DNA of 64,000 nucleotides from assembly GCF_013009345.1 (NCBI RefSeq), contig NZ_JABELE010000002.1, forward strand, positions 62,001 to 126,000, given 5' to 3'. The first letter of the stretch is position 1, and every line of letters starts with the position of its first letter. Under the pieces are notes generated by a model. The model was not told the DNA's origin. It did not search any database and was given only the letters and a program-made list of their open reading frames with translations. Source of the DNA: Acinetobacter geminorum. Its GTDB lineage: Bacteria; Pseudomonadota; Gammaproteobacteria; Pseudomonadales; Moraxellaceae. Positions 57,837 to 64,000 of this stretch are shown one piece after another. The translations under genes and the position numbers were made by a program.

Positions 57837-58676
57837 ATGAGTTCGTTTGATCACAACACTGTGTCAAAACAATTAGCACAAGTGCGTATTGTCATGGTAA
57901 ACACAACCTTACCTGCCAATATTGGCAGTGCGTTACGTGCTATGAAAACAATGGGGCTAATTAAATTAGTTCTTGTTGCGCCTAAAACATATCCCCACCC
58001 AGACATACAAGCGCTTGCTGCTGGTGCCCAAGATTTATTTGAACATCTTGAGATTGTCGATACTTTAGAAGATGCTATTAAAGATTGCCATTTAGTATTT
58101 GGAACAAGTGCACGTAGCCGTACTATTCCTTGGCCTTTACTTGACGTGCGACCTGCTGCCAAAGAAGCTATTAAGGCTACTACTCAAGGACAACAAATTG
58201 CGATTGTTTTTGGCCGTGAAGATCGTGGTTTAACCAACGAAGAATTAGCACTAGCAAATTATCATTTAACGATTCCTGTCAATCCTGACTATGGCGTATT
58301 AAATGTTGCGCAAGCGATTCAAGTTGTATGTTACGAGCTTCGCATGTCAGCTCTGGAACAACAAAACGTGGATCAAGATGCAGATGAAATGCCACTAGTG
58401 CAAGGCCAAAGTATGCAATGGGATGAGCCTCTGGTTACTCAGCGACAAATGGAAGAGTTTTATCCTCATCTAGAGAAAATGCTGACTGAAATTGAATTTT
58501 TAGATCCAGACAATCCACGTTTATTACCTTTACGCTTGCGTCGTTTATTTGGTCGTATACAATTAGATCGTATGGAATATCATTTACTTCGCGGTATTTT
58601 TAGTCGTGTACAAGCCCTAACCAGTGGTAAATGGAAAAAGACATTATCTGACAAGGAGGATCAATCCAATGCTTAA
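57837..58676 (+). CDS. trmJ: tRNA (cytidine/uridine-2'-O-)-methyltransferase TrmJ
   Basis: This SPOUT methyltransferase modifies position 32 of tRNAs. The 279-residue protein has [20 protein letters not shown] at the N-terminus, [16 protein letters not shown], and the knot motifs [17 protein letters not shown] and [16 protein letters not shown]. The C-terminal extension of about 90 residues is typical of TrmJ. It overlaps the next gene, cysE, by eight bases. In many gammaproteobacteria trmJ and cysE precede the isc genes, but those do not follow here. Confidence 0.92.
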   Translation: MSSFDHNTVSKQLAQVRIVMVNTTLPANIGSALRAMKTMGLIKLVLVAPKTYPHPDIQALAAGAQDLFEHLEIVDTLEDAIKDCHLVFGTSARSRTIPWPLLDVRPAAKEAIKATTQGQQIAIVFGREDRGLTNEELALANYHLTIPVNPDYGVLNVAQAIQVVCYELRMSALEQQNVDQDADEMPLVQGQSMQWDEPLVTQRQMEEFYPHLEKMLTEIEFLDPDNPRLLPLRLRRLFGRIQLDRMEYHLLRGIFSRVQALTSGKWKKTLSDKEDQSNA

Positions 58677-59481
58677 ACAGCTGAAAGAAGATATAAAGGC
58701 TGTATTTGCGCGAGATCCTGCTGCCCGCAATACTCTCGAAGTTCTCACGACCTACCCTGGCATTCATGCGATCATGATGCATCGTGTTGCTCATGAATTA
58801 TGGCAAAAAGATTGTAAAGGTGCTGCTCGCCTTCTTTCTTCATTTAGTCGTTTTGCAACAGGTATTGAAATTCACCCAGGTGCCAAAATCGGTAAACGTT
58901 TTTTTATTGATCATGGCATGGGTGTTGTGATTGGTGAAACGGCTGAAATTGGTGATGATGTTACGCTTTATCATGGTGTGACCTTAGGTGGTACAACATG
59001 GAAGACTGGCAAACGTCACCCAACTTTAGAAGATGGTGTGGTTGTTGGCGCTGGTGCAAAAATTTTAGGTCCATTTACAGTTGGTAAAGGCGCTAAAGTC
59101 GGTTCAAATGCTGTAGTGACTAAAGCAGTCCCTGCTGGTGTGACCGCTGTAGGAAACCCTGCTCGCTATATTTATAAAGATGCCACCGACAAGAATAAAG
59201 ATGAAGAACGTCGTCGTGATTATGCACAAAGTATTGGCTTTGCCCCATATGCGACAACTGCTGATCAGTCAGACCCTATTTTAGAAGGTATGCGTGTTTT
59301 ACTTGATCGTATTCAGCACAACGAAACACGTATGAATAATTTATGCCAGCGTTTATCAGAGCTAGATCCTAGCTTCAAAAAAGAAAGTCAGGATGAACAG
59401 CCTTTTAGCGATGAAGAACTAAAAAATATTGAAGAAGTTCGTCGTGAATGCGGTGCACAAGATAAGACATCAAAAACGTAA
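58669..59481 (+). CDS. cysE: Serine O-acetyltransferase
   Basis: CysE acetylates serine to O-acetylserine, the entry into cysteine synthesis. The ATG at 58669 has a perfect GGAGG site and yields 270 residues. The N-terminal helical domain is short, as in Bacillus-type CysE. The left-handed beta helix has [41 protein letters not shown] and [11 protein letters not shown]. An unusual charged C-terminal extension of about 100 residues follows, whereas in E. coli the C-terminus is a short tail involved in feedback inhibition and in binding CysK. Its role here is unknown. Confidence 0.93.
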   Translation: MLKQLKEDIKAVFARDPAARNTLEVLTTYPGIHAIMMHRVAHELWQKDCKGAARLLSSFSRFATGIEIHPGAKIGKRFFIDHGMGVVIGETAEIGDDVTLYHGVTLGGTTWKTGKRHPTLEDGVVVGAGAKILGPFTVGKGAKVGSNAVVTKAVPAGVTAVGNPARYIYKDATDKNKDEERRRDYAQSIGFAPYATTADQSDPILEGMRVLLDRIQHNETRMNNLCQRLSELDPSFKKESQDEQPFSDEELKNIEEVRRECGAQDKTSKT

Positions 59482-59586
59482 TATTCTTGATTCATACTGT
59501 AACACGCTTACCCTTGCATGTCTGTTTAGCTTTTCCTAGACTTACCTGTACCAAATCTGACTTTACTAAAATGAACGGAAGATCCT

Positions 59587-60528
59587 ATGAATTTTAAGCC
59601 TTTGGCATATATAATCCTTGCGACCTCAAGTTTAACCGCTTGTACAATGGCCCCCCTAAAAGAACAAAAAATTGAGCCTTTTGTTTTCAAGGAACCAGAG
59701 CTTACTCCTCCTTTTTATGCACTAAATCCTTTTAACTATGATCAGCCCCCAGCATTTGAAGTTGCATTAAAAGAAGCTGCTGCACAGCCTGTAACGAAAA
59801 TGGTGGTTAATCGTCAAGATGACCCAACTAAACAACTTACTCTCGACGTCAATAAGCTGATCGTTCCGACTGTCAATAATTCACAACGTTCAATGAAATA
59901 TGCAGTTTTAGCTGGTGAGAATGAAATTGACGTGACTACTATTGATGACTTTTTACAATTAGTAGAAGGTAAAGCACGTCACTACCCACCACGCTTTACT
60001 GACCGTCAAGAACGTAAAGGCTTTGAAAGTAAACTCAAAGAAGTTACACAGCAACTGGATACACTTGCTGCAAATCCAAATGCATCATTTGATATTCTAA
60101 TTCGTGCTTTTAAAGCAAGTGTTCTTGCACGTAACCTTGATTTAGGTACTGTTCATACAACTAAATCTTTAGAATATGCTCAAAGACTTTTGAAAATTAG
60201 TCCTGATGACGCGGAAACAAATTTCTGGTTCGGTTTTGGTTTATCTGAAGGTGGTGGCCAACGTGAAGCCATTCCATATTTAAACAAAGCAATTAAAGCT
60301 AATGTTCAAGAGGCATATTTAGCTGCTGCAAATAATTATATTGCGATGGAGCAGAAGAAAAATGCTATCCAGACGCTCAAGAATTATAAAGTTAAATATC
60401 CAGATGAAGCCGAAATTGCGGATCGTTTAATTCAAGAAATTGAAAAACAAGGCCGTTGGAACGTATGGCAAGTTTTAACTAACCCAGCAATGTCAGCAAC
60501 AACTTCCGCAGCCGAACCTAAAAAATAA
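59587..60528 (+). CDS. Putative TPR-containing lipoprotein
   Basis: The 313-residue protein has a lipoprotein signal with the lipobox LTAC (Cys19). A charged, mostly helical body carries at least two tetratricopeptide-like units: SLEYAQRLLKISPDDAETNF then WFGFGLSEGGGQREAIPYLN, KAIKANVQEAYLAAANNYIA then MEQKKNAIQTLKNYKVKYPD. It probably lies in the periplasm attached to a membrane and binds proteins. No specific family is recognised. It follows cysE by about 100 bases and ends at a strong terminator. Confidence 0.75.
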   Translation: MNFKPLAYIILATSSLTACTMAPLKEQKIEPFVFKEPELTPPFYALNPFNYDQPPAFEVALKEAAAQPVTKMVVNRQDDPTKQLTLDVNKLIVPTVNNSQRSMKYAVLAGENEIDVTTIDDFLQLVEGKARHYPPRFTDRQERKGFESKLKEVTQQLDTLAANPNASFDILIRAFKASVLARNLDLGTVHTTKSLEYAQRLLKISPDDAETNFWFGFGLSEGGGQREAIPYLNKAIKANVQEAYLAAANNYIAMEQKKNAIQTLKNYKVKYPDEAEIADRLIQEIEKQGRWNVWQVLTNPAMSATTSAAEPKK

Positions 60529-60539
60529 ACTTAATGCTA

Positions 60540-60572
60540 TAAAAAAGGGCTGATTTGACAGCCCTTTTTTAT
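60540..60572 (+). terminator. Rho-independent terminator
   Basis: AAAAAAGGGCTG pairs perfectly with CAGCCCTTTTTT around ATTTGA, just after the TPR lipoprotein stop. Confidence 0.92.
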
Positions 60573-60644
60573 ATTTGATCATTTGAAAAATATCTTAAAA
60601 TTTGTATGATCTACCTACCATTGAGCCACTATATTTTGACCATA

Positions 60645-62651
60645 ATGTTTTCAATAAAAAGAAGCAAAATACAGTTGACGGTCATACTACTCGGTTCAAT
60701 TCTGAGTGGTTGTCAAGTCGTAAATGTTAAACAGCAAGATTTGAATGTAACTATTGCTAATGAACGTAATAGCATTCTAACGCAAGACAAACTCAGCGAA
60801 GCGAGCCTGAATGTTTTATCCATGTCTGGTCAGGAAGCTAAAGTTTGTACAGATAAACCAGAGATTTGCGTAAATCAACTCAAAAATCTTCCCCAAATTG
60901 TAGATGAGCAATTCTTATCAGCTGCAAGTGAAATGTATTTGGCAAAAGCTATGACTTTATCAAATACATCTGATTGTAAAACAAGTAGATTTACTAAGCA
61001 TAAGTCTGAAGAAGAACAAAAGAATATCCAAAATAGATATGATGATTGTTTAGATCATCAATTGAGTTTATTGGATAAAAGTATTCGCTATAGCTATGCG
61101 TATTTGTTTTCAACAAAACGTCAGCCTAATGACCGTATTTTTGATAATAGACAAGTTCAAATACGTGACTTCTATAACCAAGCCATAGCAAAAATGGTGA
61201 GTATTTATGATTTAAGATACCCACAAAAAAATGTTGTTGAACCGCAAATTCATATTGGTAAAAGTGTTTACTCAATTGATTTTGAATTTCATAAACAACT
61301 ATCAGGCCAAAAATTAGAAAAATTAATTTCGAGTTATAACTTAAATTTTTCAGGCTTAAGAACCATTAACCGCCGTGATGGTTTTGGATCTGAATTTGTT
61401 GCTGTTTTTCCTAGCTCAGGAAAAGAAGATATTAATGAATATATTTTAGATCCACTTAAATACAATTACAAAAATGGTGTTAATCCAAATATTCATCATG
61501 CACGCTACTTGGCTGCGACTATTGTTGCTGAACCCAAACATGCGACTACCGTCGAAGAAATCATTAATAATCCAGAATTCGTGATCCGAGTTTATGATCC
61601 TTATCGAACAGATAATATTAATGTAGCGGGGAAACAATATCCTCTAGCTGCTAACTTTTCTGCGCCTTACGGTCTATGGTTGGCCGAAAATAATTTAGGG
61701 GTCGCAGCTTATTTAACTCTGATTGACCGCGATCAGCATTTAACTATGCCGCATCTCTACATGCTTGAACCATACAATCCCAATAAGAAAATTATTGTGT
61801 TAGTACATGGCTTAGCCAGTAGTCCCGAAGCGTGGATTGCACTCACCAATGATGTTATGGGCGATACGGTTTTAAGAGATAATTATCAAGTTTGGCAAGT
61901 TTTTTATTCGACTAACATGCCGATTTTAGAAAGCCGTTTCCAGATTTATGCTCTGCTTAAACAAGCTTTTAGTTCACTAAACCCAAGTGACCCTGCCGCA
62001 CATGATGCTGTTCTTGTTGGACATAGCATGGGAGGCATTATCAGCCGTTTACTGGTCAGTGATGGAGATATTACTAAACCTGCCTTAGAGTTAATGACGA
62101 TCCGTCAGCAAAACCGCTTTAAGAAACATCCAATGGTCACTGAACGATTGCAAATGCATTCAATCAATAATTTTGATCGTGCGATTTTCTTGGCTTCCCC
62201 TCATCGCGGTACAGATTATGCTGATCGCTGGTTTACTTTAGCAGCGCGTAAAATTATTCGTTTACCTGGTGCATTTTTGTCGGCTGTTGCCACGTCACTG
62301 ACAACCGAAAATTTAGATGTTAAGGATTTCTTGAGTAATATTGATAATGGTTTGATTCAAAATGGACCAAGCGATTTAAGTCATCAATCTAAATTTATGG
62401 AGCTGACTAAAAATATTAATCCACACCAAGGATTAGTTTTCCATTCAATTATGGGAAATATTACTAAGAGTGATGATCCAAATGTGATTACCGATGGCAT
62501 CGTCCCGTACAAAAGTGCTCACTTAGACGGAGCAAAATCTGAGAAAGTTCTTCCAGGTGGTCATTCCATCCAGCTTACACCTCAAGCTGTATTAGAATTG
62601 CGCCGTATTTTACGAGAGCATTTAGTCGAACACGGGTTATATAAACCATAA
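60645..62651 (+). CDS. Alpha/beta hydrolase lipoprotein with long N-terminal domain
   Basis: With the ATG at 60645 the protein has 668 residues and a lipoprotein signal ending in the lipobox LSGC (Cys23). Residues about 30-370 form a charged domain of unknown family. The C-terminal 300 residues are an alpha/beta hydrolase: oxyanion motif VLVHGLASS (His388-Gly389), nucleophile elbow GHSMGG (Ser461) and catalytic His640 in PGGHSIQL. SPHRGTDYADRW resembles triacylglycerol lipases and PGAP1-like esterases. It is probably a periplasmic or surface esterase. The substrate cannot be told. The frame opens earlier at 60606, but the later ATG gives a normal signal. Confidence 0.8.
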   Translation: MFSIKRSKIQLTVILLGSILSGCQVVNVKQQDLNVTIANERNSILTQDKLSEASLNVLSMSGQEAKVCTDKPEICVNQLKNLPQIVDEQFLSAASEMYLAKAMTLSNTSDCKTSRFTKHKSEEEQKNIQNRYDDCLDHQLSLLDKSIRYSYAYLFSTKRQPNDRIFDNRQVQIRDFYNQAIAKMVSIYDLRYPQKNVVEPQIHIGKSVYSIDFEFHKQLSGQKLEKLISSYNLNFSGLRTINRRDGFGSEFVAVFPSSGKEDINEYILDPLKYNYKNGVNPNIHHARYLAATIVAEPKHATTVEEIINNPEFVIRVYDPYRTDNINVAGKQYPLAANFSAPYGLWLAENNLGVAAYLTLIDRDQHLTMPHLYMLEPYNPNKKIIVLVHGLASSPEAWIALTNDVMGDTVLRDNYQVWQVFYSTNMPILESRFQIYALLKQAFSSLNPSDPAAHDAVLVGHSMGGIISRLLVSDGDITKPALELMTIRQQNRFKKHPMVTERLQMHSINNFDRAIFLASPHRGTDYADRWFTLAARKIIRLPGAFLSAVATSLTTENLDVKDFLSNIDNGLIQNGPSDLSHQSKFMELTKNINPHQGLVFHSIMGNITKSDDPNVITDGIVPYKSAHLDGAKSEKVLPGGHSIQLTPQAVLELRRILREHLVEHGLYKP

Positions 62652-62654
62652 AAA

Positions 62655-62690
62655 GAAAAGAGCCAAAGGTTCCCCTTTGGCTCTTTCGTT
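62655..62690. terminator. Terminator between the hydrolase gene and ahpF
   Basis: AAAGAGCCAAAGG pairs with CCTTTGGCTCTTT around a short loop. Convergent genes flank it, so it may work in both directions. Confidence 0.85.
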
Positions 62691-62703
62691 TTGGGATTAA
62701 ATT

Positions 62704-64000
62704 TTACTGCCCAGAACGGATGATGTAATCAAACGCAGAGAGTGATGCTTTAGCACCTTCACCTGTAGCAATAATGATTTGCTTGTAAGGTACAGTGGTA
62801 CAGTCACCCGCAGCAAATACACCTTGTACATTGGTTTCGTTGCGGTCATTCACAATGATCTCGCCACGGTTAGTTAATTCAACTTCACTGTCTTTCAAGA
62901 AGTCAGTATTTGGGAGTAAACCAATCTGTACAAAGATCCCTGCAAGCTCGACCACATGCTCTTCATCAGTGGCACGGTCTTTATATTTAAGGCCAGTCAC
63001 TTGTGATCCGTCGCCTAACACTTCGGTACTTAAGGCATTCATAATCACCGTTGTGTTTGGCAAGCTATGCAATTTGTTTTGCAACACTTGGTCTGCACGA
63101 AGTTTAGTGTCGAACTCAACCAGAGTTACATGCTCAACAATCCCTGCAAGATCAATTGCAGCTTCTACGCCTGAGTTACCGCCACCAATCACAGCAACAC
63201 GTTTACCTTTGAACAACGGACCATCACAGTGTGGGCAGTACGCGACACCACGGGTACGGTATTCTTGCTCACCCGGTACATTCATCTCTCTCCAACGTGC
63301 ACCTGTTGAAAGGATCACTGTTTTCGATTCAAGCTTTGCACCGTTTTCAAGTTCAACTTCAACCAAGCCATTTGCAGTTTGATCTGCACCAACGATTTTG
63401 CTGACACGTTGCAAATTCATGATATCAACATCGTATTCACGAACATGCGCTTCCATTTCAGCAGCAAACTTAGGACCTTGAGTTTTTTGCACAGAAGTGA
63501 AGTTTTCAATGTCCATGGTATCCATGACCTGACCACCAAAGCGTTCAGCCACGATACCTGTGTTAATACCTTTACGTGCAGCATAGATTGCAGCTGTTGC
63601 ACCTGCAGGGCCACCACCAATCACCAACACATCAAAAGCATCTTTGGCATTCAGTGCTGCTGCATCTTTTTCAGCTGAGTTGGTATCAAGTTTTGCCACA
63701 ATCTCTTCAATGGTCATACGACCTTGACCAATGTGTTCATTGTCTTGGAATACCATTGGTACAGCCATGATTTTGCGTTGTTCCACTTCGTCTTGGAAGA
63801 ATGAACCATCAATCATGGTTGCTGTAGTGTTCGGATTATAAATCGCGATCAGGTTAAGCGCCTGTACCACATCCGGACAGTTATGACAGCTGAGTGATAC
63901 AAACACATCAAAGTTGGCTTTGAGGTTTAAACCTTTAATCTGGTTAAGCACTTCATCCGACACTTTAGGTGCATAGCCAGACACCTGTAACAGCGCCAAG
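62704..64000 (-). CDS. ahpF: Alkyl hydroperoxide reductase subunit F (partial)
   Basis: AhpF is the NADH-dependent flavoprotein that reduces AhpC in peroxide defence. The visible 432 codons lack about 90 residues of the N-terminus, cut by the window edge (E. coli AhpF has 521). The thioredoxin-like N-terminal module has its CxxC in SLSCHNCPD. The FAD domain has [19 protein letters not shown], and the second redox CxxC is in YCPHCDGP. The NADH domain has [10 protein letters not shown], and GVFAAGDC lies near the C-terminus. The ATG-like start at the edge is not the true start. Confidence 0.95.
   Translation of the reverse strand, partial: LALLQVSGYAPKVSDEVLNQIKGLNLKANFDVFVSLSCHNCPDVVQALNLIAIYNPNTTATMIDGSFFQDEVEQRKIMAVPMVFQDNEHIGQGRMTIEEIVAKLDTNSAEKDAAALNAKDAFDVLVIGGGPAGATAAIYAARKGINTGIVAERFGGQVMDTMDIENFTSVQKTQGPKFAAEMEAHVREYDVDIMNLQRVSKIVGADQTANGLVEVELENGAKLESKTVILSTGARWREMNVPGEQEYRTRGVAYCPHCDGPLFKGKRVAVIGGGNSGVEAAIDLAGIVEHVTLVEFDTKLRADQVLQNKLHSLPNTTVIMNALSTEVLGDGSQVTGLKYKDRATDEEHVVELAGIFVQIGLLPNTDFLKDSEVELTNRGEIIVNDRNETNVQGVFAAGDCTTVPYKQIIIATGEGAKASLSAFDYIIRSGQ

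Noticed and set aside
63379..63678. Plus-strand open frames opposite ahpF
   Set aside because: They are antisense shadows of a strongly conserved gene and have no family features of their own.

Overview
The window looks like chromosome of an Acinetobacter species, most likely of the A. baumannii group. This rests on the low GC content with AT-rich gaps, gammaproteobacterial housekeeping proteins (DnaE, GlnD, YchF, PurT, BioB, QueG), and families that are common in Acinetobacter: a DcaP-like porin, a PACE efflux protein, tandem SfnB-like enzymes and an elongated AlaA-like aminotransferase. The species assignment is inference. I saw no insertion sequence, prophage, plasmid gene or CRISPR array.

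Layout, left to right. 0-3.2 kb: the start of nnr, divergent from queG, then bioB. 3.2-9.8 kb: two small unknown genes, then a four-gene chaperone-usher pilus operon followed by a non-coding stretch. 9.8-17.6 kb: regulators, each next to a metabolic or transport gene (AraC with a fatty acid hydroxylase, LysR with a frameshifted EamA transporter, LysR with a PACE efflux protein), plus an NCS1 permease. 17.6-18.8 kb: a hairpin-rich non-coding region ending in a tRNA with anticodon CAU. 18.9-22.8 kb: a haem-oxygenase-like enzyme and a TetR regulator separated by a Fur box, then an acyltransferase, yebC and an Lrp regulator. 23.1-27.8 kb: a DcaP-like porin converging on a gltIJKL-type acidic amino acid ABC operon that has a near-consensus sigma-54 promoter. 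29.4-35.8 kb: a six-gene sulfur-scavenging operon with two SfnB/DszC-like flavoenzymes, one DszA-like monooxygenase and a MetQNI-like importer. 35.9-46.4 kb: ychF, an Mpo1-like protein, a Crp/Fnr regulator, azlCD, purT, glnD and dapC. 46.4-50.5 kb: a LysE exporter and AraC regulator, an msrB-gpx operon, and the extended AlaA-like aminotransferase. 51.0-54.1 kb: a glutamate/dicarboxylate symporter and a periplasmic asparaginase-glutaminase. 54.3-64.0 kb: dnaE, trmJ-cysE, two lipoproteins and most of ahpF.

Functional themes. Acidic amino acid use appears three times: the gltIJKL importer, the symporter, and the asparaginase that would release Asp/Glu in the periplasm. Two of these have sigma-54-like promoters, which suggests nitrogen control. 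Sulfur acquisition appears as the SfnB/DszA/Met importer operon and cysE. Oxidative defence appears as msrB-gpx and ahpF.

The best candidates for undescribed biology are non-coding. Two putative minus-strand small RNAs were found: one beyond the pilus operon, and one downstream of a perfect CRP-type palindrome in the empty region before the tRNA. The AlaA-like enzyme also has an N-terminal domain resembling a DNA-binding module, with helically phased repeats just upstream of its gene. These are proposals from sequence reading and have not been tested.
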